DNA of 64,000 nucleotides from Ectocarpus siliculosus (lineage: Eukaryota; Sar; Phaeophyceae; Ectocarpales; Ectocarpaceae), in NCBI GenBank assembly GCA_000310025.1, contig FN649749.1, forward strand, positions 367,765 through 431,764. The letters are read 5' to 3'. The translations under genes and the position numbers were made by a program. Positions 51,410 to 64,000 of the stretch are shown one piece after another (position 1 is the first letter of the stretch; each line of letters opens with the position of its first letter). The notes beneath the pieces are model-generated. The model ran no database searches. It saw nothing but the letters and a program-made list of their open reading frames with translations, and was not told the DNA's origin.

Positions 51410-52269
51410 ACGAATGTATACAAAGGTTGCCGCAGCAACAGGTTCCGAATGAAGTATCTAGCGGAAGAGAATAAAACGACCTTCGATATAGGGTGTAGTG
51501 CCGGAGCGCGCCGTACAGAAATGGAACGGACAGGGCCGGTGTGTTTACATGTGGTATGACATGCATGTCATATGGAAGAGGGCACAGCTGTGAGGTGCTC
51601 AACACTAGAAGTACAGCCGGGTTGGTACAGTCAATAGCTCGATGTTTTCAAGTGGCAAGCTCGAAAGAGGATCGGAGGAAACACAGTAAAAAGCTTTTGC
51701 TGGCCTTTCCACAGCAGTAGTGGTAGAGGTTTCGTGTTTCTGCAACACCCCCGCGTCCCTCCTTGGACGCGCGTTGTTGACTCCTGTCCCGACCCGACGG
51801 TGTCGTGCGTGATGTTGTGGAGGTAGCGTAAATTTCCGTGGGAACTGTGCGACTTACACATGCCAGTACCACACTTTGATGTCATGTTTGTGTACGATTA
51901 AATTGTAGCGCCTTGTAAGAGGGTAGTAGACCAGTAATAGTACTGTCTTGTGTACAGAATTGCCCCATGAGAGGCAAGACGGCACATCCGCTGTTTCTTA
52001 CCAGGGACACGGATAAAAGTAGAGAAAGGGTGCCCGCCGCCCATGCGCTTCTCATTAAGGTATCCGCGAGGAGTGTGAGGGATTGACTACGAGTGGAAAT
52101 AGAGTACACATGTACTCGTCACATGTTTGAAATGAAAACAGCGAAATTAATCAAGGCGCCTGAGTTCTTGCTGAAAATGGATTGTACACGTCATTTTCCG
52201 CCCTGGAAGGGAAGGGAGGTACACCTACGTGCACTTGTTTGTTTTTGTTGGAAACAGGTCGTGTAATTT
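51410..52269. other. Convergent 3' intergenic region
   Basis: 860 bases between the stop of the CIPK-like kinase (+) and the stop of the RimM gene (-). It must hold both 3' UTRs. No gene or notable repeat is seen. Confidence 0.6.
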
Positions 52270-55269
52270 CTATTCTTCTGATCCTGGTGGGAGGAATCCC
52301 CGTATGGCAACCTTTTCTTCCACCTCAACAGCAAGGTCTAAAAGGCCCTCAGGCAGGTCCATTAGGATCGTGCAATTGCCTTCTTCAACCCTAACTACCG
52401 GCACTAGGGCCGGCACGAAGGGAATATAACATTCCTTCGGTATGTCGCCGGGGTTTTCAAGGGGGAGCCGCAACTCCAACAAGTCGCTAGCAAGCCCAGC
52501 TGTAGGGGAGATGTCGTTCCCCAAGACAACCCCGACGACTTCTCCGATGTAGACGGACTCGTCGTCTTGCCTGTATGCCCGTCCCCCGACGAGATCTCTG
52601 ACCATATACTCGTTCTCCTCCAAGTCTACCTCTTCATCCTCTAGCACGTACACCTTGTGCCCCCGCAACGCCGCAGCAGCGTCTCTCGTCTTTACACCCT
52701 TCACAGTAGCAAACAGGGAACAAACACAAAAAAGAGGGGCCGGGACATCCTAAACAAGAAAAAAAAAAAAGCGCAACGAATAACGGCAATGAATGTAATG
52801 GCACAAACAGGGTAACCATGATCGTGGGCACACTCCAGATAAACTTCGCCAAGTGAATCCGAACACTTGCGCATGGAGTGCGTACAAAGTAAACTTGATT
52901 TCAAGGAACCTCGCGGAGCTGACAGAACAAGTCGTTACTGCAAGCGACAATAGTGCCAAGCACCTCGTGGTCTGTACTGCTTGACAGAATACAGAGACAA
53001 ACAAGACACAAAACACAACCAACGAATCCCCATTTGACTTCTTTCGTCTCGTTTTTGAGACAAAAACAAAAACACGCCTCACCTCAAGCTGCAACAAGAA
53101 TATCTCCTCTTTCTGCCATCGCCCCCCAATCAGCTCAATATCCCGAGGGAAACGTCTGTTGGGTGCCTTGATGTGCTTGATGCCCGGAGTGCAAAGCCTG
53201 TTAATCGCGAAATCTGTTGACGAGCGTACCTTGACCTCTCCCTTGATGCCATGCGCACCTTGGATGTGTCCAACCTGGCAATGGAAAGGAAAATATAGAA
53301 GTTATTGTTTTCCGCAATCTTGGGGAAGCAGACTTTTCATGGTGTTCTTAAGGGGGCCCAGTATAGGGGTTTTGACGCTGGCTCTTTTCTCATACTTTAA
53401 CCCAACATAAAGAAAGAAAACAAACTTTCCGCCGGAGGAACCTGACGCTTATTTAGTACTAAATATCAGTAGAGGACACCATCAGGAGGCGTCATGGGTG
53501 CTGGTACGTTCGTGTATGCTATTGGAGCTGAAATATCGAAGGTCGCAGCAGCCTCTAAAAACAGTCCGAATTTTGCGCGCCGAAACCAAGCGGCATCCAA
53601 CATTTGTCACAGCCGTGCTCACCGCCACGGACAACCCCTGAACGGAGGTTGTCAGCAGTAGCTAGTGATATCAGCTACTGCTGAACCCGCAGTTCAGGAG
53701 ATTGGGTCAGTGGCGGCGAGCACAAGCAAAACATGACTGGGTGTCGGTCTAATTTGCGGAGATTTGCGGAGAGTGTAGGCCACTACTACGACCCTCGATA
53801 TCACCACGGCAGAAGCGGATTTGAGCGCACCAACACGCACCCCCCGCTGCTATAGGATGTGCTCTAGTGACATTAGTACTATGCCGCAGGTTCCTGGCAA
53901 CACAGACCTTATTTAAGCGCCTGTCGTTTTGGCTCGTTTGACTTGAATATAGAATAGTGTGAATTTCTGTCTTGATTTCAAAGGAGGCGTGTGGAGGTAG
54001 ACGCGTGAAATGTACGTTTTGAGCAGCCTCTACTGCCGCTATGTGCAAGAATCAACGATTTCTGTTTTTCGCGATGCCCTCCGACTGGTCTTGTGTGTCT
54101 CTTGTGCGTTTTTGGTGCCCCTGCGTTTGTTTTCGAAACTAGTTAGCAACATCAACATTCTTGTTATGCGCAGAACTACTGGACGCCCATATGGGGACAC
54201 TTTCGGGACAGCACTCACATTGTCTGTTTACCACACCGCAGTCGCCCTACAGTAGGCTCCGCCGTGTGAAACGCATATGAGAACCCTTGGTCTATCATGC
54301 TCGGGTGAGGTGGAACGCTGTGTGATATGCTGTGTGATGCCTCTCCTCCGCCTCGGACCTGCTGTTACATTCTCCCAAGCCGCGTGTCCCCTAGGTGGTA
54401 AAACTGTACATAGCCTGGTACCGGAAAAAATGGCTGACCGGGACACTTCTCATTCTCAAGCCAAGTCACCCTTCGTCTGGCAAGGAGCTCGGAACTCTTC
54501 GATTTGTTTGGAGGGACTGTAGCCTCTCGGCCCAATGCCTGACAAAAAAAATAAACAAATTGCAATTTTTTTTTGCGGAGGGACTGGATACTACAGTACG
54601 AGCGTCAACACGTTCCGGAGAAGCTTAAAAGTGTCGTGGTTCATTGCGCTTCACCACCACTATCTGCGTCTAGCGAACTGTGGTAGGAGATTAAAGAGCA
54701 CCCCACGACACGAATGTGTTACATCACGGATTGAATTACGTATAGAGCAGCTACTGTTGAATGGGGCAGCGCTCGCGATTCAAACCCCAAGACGCTGTGA
54801 GGCAATGTATTGGTAGCTTGCGTAGACTAGACCAATATAAAAAAGCATCAAGCACTTCGCGTTGCCTCTGCTGCTCCATCACCGATCGTTCACGGAACAA
54901 ACAACTTGCCTCAATATATCCAAAGGTGGATGGGTCGTACGGGTCGATGTCCTCCTCATCGGGGTACTCCACCAGACCCCGCTCTATTCGTCGTTGAATC
55001 CGTCTCTTCTCAAGCTCCTCCACTTCTGCCCTCTCTATTGCCTCCGCCTCGCGCATTTTCGCTTCAGAATTTCGCAACTGCCGTTCCCAGGGGTCAATCT
55101 CGCCCGCCTTGCTTTTAGAGGAGTACTTGTTAGCGTGTCTCCTTCTCTTCTTGCCCGCATGCTTGCCCTTTCCCGCGCCGAAGGCATCTTCCAAGCGGAT
55201 ACCCGCGGTGTTACTGTTGTCCTTGGCGCGTTGCTGGGTATCTTCTTGACCAAAGGCCGGTGCGGAGAC
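52270..55269 (-). CDS. rimM: RimM-type 16S rRNA processing factor, 5' end incomplete
   Basis: Assists maturation of the small-subunit head in bacterial-type ribosomes, so in an alga it should act in plastid or mitochondrion. Visible exons in gene order: 55269-54910, 53274-53083, 52698-52270, giving 326 residues. The RimM N-domain reads VGHIQGAHGIKGEVKVRSST. The LEGVKTRDAAAALRGHKVYV word spans the second intron. The PRC-barrel half follows (EYMVRDLVGG, GEVVGVV, YIPFVPALV, MDLPEGLLDL). The first visible 114 residues are a charged, helical extension (KKRRRHANK, EAEAIERAEVEELEKRR) not found in bacteria. The first visible intron (54909-53275) starts GCAAGT and ends AG, a GC-AG intron. An upstream exon with the start codon and targeting signal must exist before 55269; I could not place it. 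Confidence 0.9.
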
Positions 55270-55929
55270 CTACAGCACCCAACAAGATACACATGAAAGG
55301 TTACACAGCCATTGGTAGCTCGTGCGAACATTGTAGCCCTTCAAACAGCTCAGGGTCGCCTTCGTTTGATCGACAGACACGTTCCGATCCGACGAGTGAG
55401 AAACGTTTCGGCGGGGGGTGGGATTCAAGGTGCTAACGTCTGGGTCGCCGCGGCAGCACCACAGGCATATCTTGCTGCATGTTTGCGGAGCAGGAAACAT
55501 TATTCCAGCACCTTGCTAGATATGTTTGTGAACAGAATGGGGTGCTAGATAAACTTTAGCAGACAGGGGGGTGCACCCCGCGGTTTCGTCAACAAAATGG
55601 GGTCCTCCAACAAGCTCCCCTCATCCAGGCCCTAGTAATCCCTGTTCCTGTGGGTGAAAAAAAAGTTGGGCGTCCTTCCTAAGGAGTGGCGCATGGGGCT
55701 GAAGCGTTAGAAGGCGGTTGAAAGGCGCCTACCCTGCGCCAGGTGCTGCGTCCCACATCGAAAAAAAATATACCCCATTTTGTGCCTCAACACGCAGGGT
55801 ATACCCCATTTTGTCAATTCCAACAAAAAAATGAAAGCAGTGATGGCTGTTTCTGAAGTTGAACAGCATTAGGTTAGCACATGCCAACCGGTGATTGGCC
55901 ACATAAAAACGTCAGAAGAGAGAGCAGGT

Positions 55930-56760
55930 CACACAGTACTGCTGTAACCTGAACAGTGCAACGAACGGGCGATTTGTCTTCTCGGGAAAGAAAACACGGT
56001 CCGAGGAAGGCCCCTCCCTGTGGCTGGAATCCAACACGATGCAATTTCAACTCATTTTTCCGGCCAGGAATCTCACTGTTGGACGTTGAAACTCGTATGC
56101 CTGGTATATATATTTTCAGTTCTGTCATACGGTGGAGATCTTGTGGACTGCTGTCTCATCTCGCCTCATCCCCAGTTCAGGGCTTGGTTGAAAGCCCAAA
56201 CGCCCCGAAAGGTGCTTATTACTCTCACCAGAGTTTTTGAGATATCATGATGCTACGGTCACTACCTGATACTGCGGTTCGCACGCTGGAAACGCACAAA
56301 TATACATACGTTGTTCTTCGCTACCCTTTCGAGGATGGGTGTGTGCGTTTTTGCTTGGAGAAAACGCCGCATTTTGCCGCTGAAGTCGTTCTGCTGGCCA
56401 TGACTCCGACTGCTGAATTACAGCAGTACGCAGAAACATGTAGTTCCAGCAGTCGAGCCATGTCGTGGCGGTGTCAGCAGAGATGCAGAGCAATGCACAT
56501 CACCGTGCAGACCGCCGAGCCCGATGCTCGGACGTTGGCACGCACATCTATATATATATATATGCATACGGCACACATGCTGCACATGACATACATATGC
56601 AATACACATGCGTGCGGCATGCGAGCTTCCAACCGAGAAAATCCAGAAAATAAATGTTGGCAGCCAAATTCTTAAAGGGATCTTTATCGACGAAAAAGCT
56701 AGCGCCGAGCTCCCAAAAATGGCGCAAACCCTTTTATTGAATGGAAGTTTTATTTTCTGT
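55930..56760. repeat. Left arm of a large inverted repeat
   Basis: Sequence here returns inverted at about 61.5-62.4 kb. Matching words in order include GCAATTTCAACTC, CTGTCATACGGTGGAGAT, GGACTGCTGTCTCATCTCGCC, GATGCTACGGTCACTACCTGATACTG, CGCACGCTGGAAACGCACA and GTCGTGGCGGTGTCAGCAGAGATGC. Identity is perhaps 75-85%, with insertions. It could be one end of a roughly 6.3-kb element or one of two independent insertions of the same repeat. Confidence 0.75.
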
Positions 56761-57998
56761 TTTTCTAGTCTATGGTTACCTCGCATGGCGTGTAGAGGAG
56801 ACCGGAGGGTTCTAGACTATCTGTCATTGATTTCCATTTACTTGCAGACCCTTCGGGTCCATTTCATTTTAGTACTCCAGCATACCTTTTTGGGTAAGTT
56901 GGCCTGTGACCACGGGAATCGACCGCGTGAAGTGTTCGACTAGTATGGACAGGAGAGAGTACTGGGTAGAGTGATCGGAACGGTTCTTAATGTGAGGGCA
57001 ACAAGTAGTCTATCGAAGTCTATGCATAATCTGTTTTACTGTGTTTGCTGTTTGCATGTTCTTGCGTCACCCATTGCCACGGTGCTCTCCTTCACCCACT
57101 CCGGAGGCAGGTCTTGAACTGCATACATTTGAGTACTAGATAGGGCGGGGTAATGAGCCGCTGGGTAGCGACTCAATACCTTGCAATAGTCTTATCTACG
57201 ATGCTGATGGTGCACGAATCCCGACACACAGCAGCGTGAATCGTTTGTGGTGCAGCTACGCGTGCACCAGAGGGACAGGCTGCAGGGGTGCGACGGGCGC
57301 GACGATGGTAGTATGTGCGGCCCCGTTCAAAAACTTGCACTTTACATGCGGTTGTTCCTTTTCCGTTGATGCACATGCACACACCCACGAAGAAACAAAT
57401 GTGGAGTCTTTCCGCTGTGCGGACGCACACACGCACACCAGGGCATCTGGAAGAGGCACGCATGCGGCATGTACCTGGCGGCGAGCGTATCACACATCAC
57501 ACCGACGAGGAGCACGACCAGCAGCGTAGACATAGGATTGTGACAAGACAGAGGGCAAATATTGCGTCAGGCTCACAACTTGCCCGCCACATTCGTCTCA
57601 AGCCTTCCAAGTTTCCCGCCAAGTGAAAGCAAGCAATCTACATATTGTATCACACATCACGGGACATTGCTACATACAGCTTGAACCAAAAACAACAAAG
57701 CCGTTGATGGTCATGACTTTGATGCGAGAGACCCACCAGCAGCAACAGCAGGCAGGGCACGGCTTTTGCTAAGACAGTCAGTAGCGCCGCGCAAGTGACC
57801 GATCCCGCGGGGAATCACCCTGATAACGCACAGCAGCACTAGCCCCTCACGCCCTCCACGGTTTCTCTCGATGGTAGGTGCGATCTCTGGACTTGGGAAG
57901 GTGTGTTGTGTTGTCTGTTGTTCGTTTGTGATAATCGGTCTGCTGTTGTTTTGGGAGCAGTCGATTGGACCACTCAACATTAATAAACACCTGCCAGG

Positions 57999-59040
57999 TT
58001 ACACACGGCGCATGACTATACCCACGGCGCACAGGTCGTATAGGCCCGGCCCCTCCGGGTGTTCATAGATAGCTGGTCTCGGATCAGCGTCCTGTTGTTC
58101 TTCCGCTGATGTGGTGTTGTCATACCGGGGTTTGAACTCTACCGCGTGTCTGTGTGTGTGTGCAGTCTCCGATAGCTCGGGTATTTTACCTCTCCACAAT
58201 TCCTGGGCATCCAGGAATGCAAATTTGGGTCACATATGCCTGTAAAGCACGGCCATCTGTTGCCGAAGGAAGACCAAACCGGTGTGACGAGAGCGCGTGA
58301 TTTTTCTTCTTCCTCAGAAGTGAACAGATCGTCAAACGGTGCCCTACAGGTCTCGTTCTGGTCCGAAAGGTACGATAAATATGCGTCACGGAAATCAAAC
58401 TTTGGGCCCCTGCAACACACGGCGGAACTCAGGCCGATACTTGGAGCCTTTTTTTCCCTCCTGGGAGATGAAGGGAAAAAAGGTCGCGCTTCGCGCTCCG
58501 CGGCTTATTATTAGTACAAGTTTTGATTTGGGTACCGACCAAGACACCAAAACGGAGCACTTTAGTTGAGGTAGATATTTGCATCCGTGTCACCCGGCTG
58601 GAGGTATCACCTGGAATGTGTGGTGCACCGCATAAAAGTGGCACACAGCAGTCTTTTCCAGAGTGTTGACTTTCCGCTTCAACCACTAGTCTACACAAGT
58701 ACGGCCAGCGTTCGAGTTGTTCGAGTGAGCAAGGTTCGTTCTTGGTTCATACCTTAACTTGCTGATCAACGTCCTTGTCTCTGTTGCTTGCCCCCGAGTC
58801 CGTCATGAAAAGCAAGGTTTTTGGCGCCGCTCTTCTACGCCGATGTGGCCATCTTGCGGACAGACAGCGGATTTGGCGGGGCTGCAGTGCTTCTGCCGTC
58901 ATAAGCACCTTCACCGCTGTTTCGCTCTTGACCACCAGGGGTGATGCGGAGAGGAGCGAGTGAACCACTAATGCCGAACTTTCCGCAGCCAGAGAAAACA
59001 AAAGCAGTGCTGTCGTCGCTTGCCATGCTGGCACTGTCAT
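57999..59040 (-). CDS. Unrecognised secreted or lumenal protein (three likely exons)
   Basis: Three minus-strand segments have protein character and splice sites. Exon a (59040-58753) begins MTVPAWQATTALLLFSLAAE, a signal peptide, and ends before GTATGA. Exon b (58409-58190) follows a GTTGCAG acceptor and encodes an acidic, Cys-bearing segment with DAYLSYLSDQNETCRAPFDD (one N-glycosylation sequon) and WPCFTGICDPNLHSWMP, then a GTAAAA donor. Exon c (58136-57999), FKPRYDNTTSAEEQQDADPR to a stop, would join b in phase 0 across a very short 53-base intron. Exon a to exon b does not join in phase, so at least one exon or a different boundary is missing. No family is recognised. The gene sits between the two inverted repeat arms. 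Confidence 0.45.
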
Positions 59041-59049
59041 GATGTGGGC

Positions 59050-61450
59050 ACTTGCTAAACTGGCAGCGTAACCGTGTCTCGCTGGCTGGTGTTCTGTTTC
59101 AGTCCATCGAGGTCTCTCGTCTCTCGTCGCCTTGTCGCGTGGTTCTGCGTACCCCCTTTGGGCAACAAAATGGAAATCGGCGTCTACCATAATGGCTGAC
59201 AGTTCCGCCACCACCCCAACAGCTGGCCAGGGCGACAACAGAGCTGAGCTGCTTTCCAGAGAGAGGGTGGAAGGGCAAACATAGAGCCCTGGACTGGACG
59301 CATCGATGTTGACATGGAGAAGGCGAGGTCAACACAATAGAGTCAACCGCGCGTTGTGATAATGTACTTGTATTCATATCTTGCATATAGACTACTGTAG
59401 ATGGACGAATAGAAATTTCTATCGACCTACAGCAGTACAGCACTGCCGCTCGCTGTACTGCTCTAGAGTGGAGGGTGATGGGGAATCAATACCTTGCTGT
59501 AGTCTGTCTGCGATACTGTGCGATGTCATTGTAAGGTCACTTATGGCGGTGTATGATTCGTTGTTTTCCCGGTCGTGTTTATGTTATTTACAGAACGGGC
59601 CGGAGACAACAACGTCGGGTCGAGCGTCAATTCCTTGGTCGAAAAATTGATGAAAAATAATCCACCGGGACACAGCGTTTTTGGAGTTAAAATACGCGGG
59701 CGAAGCCCACGAATACGCCTGTGAAACCCGCTGTTGGAAGTATGTACACATAGATAGAAGGGCAGAACACGCCTTAAAAATGCTGCACCTCTTTCAATGA
59801 AAGAAATAAAACACCAGACCAGAGAGGTTTCCGTCACTATTGCAGCAAAGAAAAGAACCGCGTGCAGATTTGCCGCCCAGAAAGGAGGTGGGTCTTCGAA
59901 ATGTGTTCACTACGAAAATTAACAGGATGGAGACGATATAGAAACACGCACGTATCGCTGGGTGTGTGTATGATACTCTCCTCCCTCCTCGCTGTTTCTG
60001 AGCTCTTGGTGATGCTGCCACGTGCTCGAGATCAACACTCTAGTGTGTATTTTGAAGAACTCTCAAGTGTGTATAGGATAGATCAACACTCTCAAGTGTG
60101 TACTGGTTCTTCTATCCTACTGCTTTGGGCGTGAGATATGCGCCAGTTGCAGAAGCTCCGGGCTGTTCTAACTCGGTGCGCCGAAAATTGTAGCTGCCAA
60201 AATTACTCGAAAACACACAAGAAGATGCACGTAGGCGCCAAGCTAAATCTGTCCCGCCACCTTTTATGTTGCCATATGGTCGAAGACGTCCATTTTCTTG
60301 TAAAAAACTGGGGGGCTGTCGCATCCTACTGAATTTCTTGTTGTCTTCGTTATGATAAATACTGTAGATGTGTGTATCTTGCTATTTAACAACAACAACA
60401 GCTATTATAGTTCCTCTTGATCTCTGAGGACCACAAACAGCTTGTTCAATCCCTCAAGAGAGGCGGCGGAGAATCCTATCAAAATCGTACGGCAGACAGC
60501 ACGTGGTGGTCTGCAACGTGTGGAAGTACAGTGCTACAGAAGTGAGTAGCGCAGCCAAAGGCGGCGTTGCGGTGCGGGGGGCACCGCGAAAAACTCACTC
60601 TCGCCCGCTAGGACATTGCACTCAGCTACCCCTTGTTTCTTACGTCTTGGGAGTATCGTGCGATCCTGTTTCTCATCGGGATGTATGTCGTCGTCTAGAT
60701 TGAGGTGTGGTTGGAACCCATTTTTCTTAGTGTTCGCGAAAATTTGAGCCTCTGTCTCATACTTCATGGTTATTTTTCTTAGCTGCGGCTGCGGGCCCAT
60801 TCTATATGTATATTTATTATTGAACAGGAACGACGCGAGACAAATGAAAAATTACAGGAAACCCATTTCTTGCGGTGCAGTCGACCATGTTTATTTTAGC
60901 TAGTACTCCGAGTCATCACCAACATAACATTCATGTACCTTCCCAACTCAACTATTTATTTTCGGTGATTTCTCTGTACGGAGTGAAGCAGCAGCAGCAA
61001 GTATATCTATACCCCGCGAGCTGTGTGTATGGTACGCCTTGTGTGGCGGCTGATAAGAGACCGGCGATAGGGGGCACGGAAACTGAGGTAGCGAGAGTCG
61101 ACAACATGGATGGGAGAAAAACCCTACCGCCTCTAGAAAAGCTCTTTCGTTTATTGCCCGTGTCACAGGTAGGTTTCATTTCCCGGTGATCCCTCTCCTC
61201 CCATTGAAGCAAGCATCAACAGTGACAAAGGTATCCACCACGAGCTGTGTGTATGCTACCCTTCCCCCGCCAGTGTTGTCTAGGAGATGTCTATCGCCAG
61301 GCGCCTACTGACTACTCTTATCCTACAGCTCTACTGCAATTCCTGCAATAGTTTACATTTGGTGAAAAATCGTTCGGGTAATACAAGGCGTCCCTCCGGA
61401 GTGGGGTAAAGAGAGCACCGCGGCAAGGGGTGATGCAAGAACATGCAAAA
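59050..61450. other. No gene recognised
   Basis: Short frames only. The local repeats are a near-tandem repeat of GATCAACACTCTCAAGTGTGTA at about 60030-60105 and the inverted copy of the 18.3-kb dispersed repeat at about 61385-61455. Confidence 0.45.
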
Positions 61451-61499
61451 AGCTTCCAGCAGAGAAACGACAGAGTAAATACGTACGCATACCTTCGTA

Positions 61500-62400
61500 T
61501 CAAAGGATTCGGGGCAGGTCGGCGCGAGCTCATAATATTTTCAACGGTTTTCTGGATTTTGTTTGGTTGAAAGCCCACAGCCGCGCGGATGGATGTGTAC
61601 ATGTGCATGCCGACCTCCCGACCTCTGGCTCGGCAGTCTGCACGGAGATGTGTGCACTGCTCTGCATCTCTGCTGAAACCGCGCCACGAGCTTTTTCATC
61701 GATACTCTAAAGAGATCCCTGTGGAGGATTTTTGCTGCAAAAAGAAGTAATTTCTGGATTTTGGGGGTTGAAAGCCCGCAGAATTACGGATGGATATGTG
61801 AATATATGTGCATTGCATGTGCCGGCGTGCCGGCCTCCTGACGTCGGGCTCGGCAGTCTGCACGAGATGTGTGCACTGCTCAGCATCTCTGCTAACACTG
61901 CCACGACATATACATTGCTCGACTGCTGCTGGAAACTTACTTAGGGCTGACTCTGTGTGTAGTTCATTCAGCAGTCAGACTCAATCATGGCCTCATGGCC
62001 ATCATCAGCAGAAGAAGGACGAATTGATTGAGCGGCGTCATCAAGCCGTTTTTTTCTGTTTTTCTCCACGCACACACACACACACACCCTCGGAAGGGGC
62101 AACGAAGAACTGTGCGTTTCCAGCGTGCGAACAGTATCAGGTAGTGACCGTAGCATCGTGATGTGTCAAGAATCCGGTGCGGATATGGCGAGATGAGACA
62201 GACAGCAGTCCAGAACATCTCCCCCGTATGACAGACATGACAGACCTGAACAGAAAAAAACAAAAAAAACGTGGTGCGTCATATTAAGAGAATAAAAAAA
62301 AAGAACGAACTGAAATTGCTTCGGTTTGTACCGCCTTTCTTCATGTACGCTGGGAACGCTACTGCTGCTGTACTCTGTTTTCCCCACACGTACACGCTCG
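61500..62400. repeat. Right arm of the large inverted repeat, internally duplicated
   Basis: This is the inverted counterpart of 55.93-56.76 kb. It also contains an internal tandem duplication: about 61555-61690 and 61745-61915 share GGTTGAAAGCCC, CGGATGGAT, GGCTCGGCAGTCTGCACG and GATGTGTGCACTGCTC. A (CA)n tract at about 62070-62087 lies within it. Confidence 0.75.
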
Positions 62401-64000
62401 CTCCATAGCCGCTCAGATCTGACAGCTGCCGCGCCAACGCTGCGCTGATGTTGTTGGCATGTTGTGATGACACAGGGTTCAACATCAGATAGATCAGAAA
62501 AACAGCTTGTCACCGCGTAATGCGTACGTGTTTGGTCGAAGCTGACGTCTTCTGCCGGGCTGTTCGACACGACAGCCCGACTCAAGCCGACAGCTGACGC
62601 GACAGATGGACAGAATCAGTGCGTGGTCTTCTTACAGCCACAGGAAAAATCTGGAGACTGTGAGGAAGACTTTACAAATCTATAACTAGTCTTATACAGT
62701 TTGTAAGCACTTTGAAGCACAATCGGGCATGGATTAAAGGCCGCAGATGATGCGGCAACCAACATGAGCCTTTTTTCCATGAAAAAAGTAATTGTCTACG
62801 CACACCACCGATGTAACGTGGTGATCTTTTGTGACGGCTGACTCTTCGACACTGTAATCCGCTTGATCCAGAGGACCTAGGTGTGGTGCAATTCGCAGGG
62901 CGGAGTACACTTACTTGTGAAAACACTTCACAGGGTGACACTTTTGTTTTCATTTTCTGGCTCTGGCCGTCATGGGCAACCTGCGAGATGATGGTAAAGT
63001 GATCCCTCTAGGACCCAGGATCGCTTTGATTTGGCCACGTCAGGACGCGACCTTGAAACGGTTGTAGACGTCGCAACTCAAGCGCTGTACGTGACGAACT
63101 TGTTAATCAGTACCATTTCCAGTGCCGCAAGTGGCGAAGGAACTAACGCCTGTGCTGAAATTCACAGCAGATATATCGTTGCTTTCGTATTATTTGAAAG
63201 CGAACGTTCATCCATGGGCGTATTGCAGTTGTGACACCGATCATATCCATCTATGAAACAGTACGTACTTCTGTGTGCCTCCCACCACCACCAATTTGTC
63301 GGCAGGTGTACAACCACCCACGAAACGCGCGAGGTGCACGATAACGTATTTCGTTTGTGAGACAGTATCTACTGCTGTGGACTAAGAGTACATATGCAAA
63401 CTATGGGTTCTATGAGTCATGACAAGGTGACATTCAGGCCCAGCACCAAAATGCCCACGACAACAGATTTCTTAATGAGAAAGTTGTTCAGAATGCAGGG
63501 CACATCACGCAGCATACCGCACGGTCCCTCTCGCCACGTAATGGTTCGGGTACGTATTCGTAGGAAGTGGCAAGACAAACATACATGCGTCATCGCGAAA
63601 TTTGCATTATTGTCCCTTTTCCCTGGACCGTTTGCGACCTTGATTCTGTTGCTGCTTGGCCAGGGACGCCGTAGGGCGCGTTTATTCCGTCCAGATTATT
63701 TACGACGCCTTCGACAACTGAACACTTGCAGGAACATTCGTTCGCCTGCCGTACGTAGTTTTATCGTTGTCATGTTCTCGTGCTATTGCCACATCGCTCG
63801 ATTGGACGGGTCTATCGGTTATCTCGGAAACACTCGCGTGCAAGCGTGGAAGAAACGAGCATCCATCCGACGCATGCCTCTGCGGTTGACAAGCGAGAAG
63901 AGGTCCATGTACATTCATTTCCAGCAAGAATGTGATTGCATGGACTATGATAAGAGGCAGGGTTTCTTAGAGAGAGGGAACCCACTCTGTCTTTTGCCCC
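62401..64000. other. No gene recognised
   Basis: Only short overlapping frames on both strands, with no recognised domain and no clear repeats. Confidence 0.45.

Overview
This window looks like nuclear DNA of a brown alga (Phaeophyceae, probably Ectocarpus or a close relative). The evidence is a many-exon mannitol-1-phosphate dehydrogenase with an N-terminal extension, host genes cut into short phase-consistent exons by GT-AG introns of several hundred bases, and a plastid-type signal with an 'EA-F' junction. The species call is inference. All exon models below were built by hand, by matching splice sites and phases, and were not checked against transcripts.

Layout: 1-1087 is poor-quality contig-end sequence. 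1088-10892 (+) is a complete-looking 15-exon M1PDH gene (560 aa). 10.9-22.8 kb is gene-poor and repeat-rich. It holds a 79-bp triplicate, one orphan exon, a TIR/foldback element, a tandem duplication, a small secreted-protein ORF, a 0.5-kb foldback and a dense CCCATGGGTACCC palindrome. 22.8-25.4 kb (-) carries pieces of an unrecognised zinc-finger-like gene around an assembly gap. 27662-36858 is a broken Ty3/Gypsy-type LTR retrotransposon with LTRs, primer-binding site, polypurine tract and a short target duplication. Between its RNase H and integrase regions lies a stretch resembling a C5-cytosine DNA methyltransferase, which is the most unusual item in the window.

37873-43747 (-) is an 11-exon protein kinase A catalytic subunit (355 aa) whose key residues fall at the same numbers as in mammalian PKA-C. 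Head to head with it, 44721-51409 (+) is a 9-exon CIPK/SnRK3-like kinase (435 aa). Convergent with that kinase, 52270-55269 (-) is a RimM-type ribosome maturation factor with a GC-AG intron. 55.9-62.4 kb contains two inverted repeat arms, with exons of an unrecognised secreted protein (57999-59040, -) between them. No gene is seen in 62.4-64.0 kb.

The host genes are a mannitol-synthesis enzyme, two signalling kinases and an organelle ribosome-assembly factor. They form no obvious joint pathway. Apart from the shared intergenic region of the two kinases, nothing suggests co-regulation.
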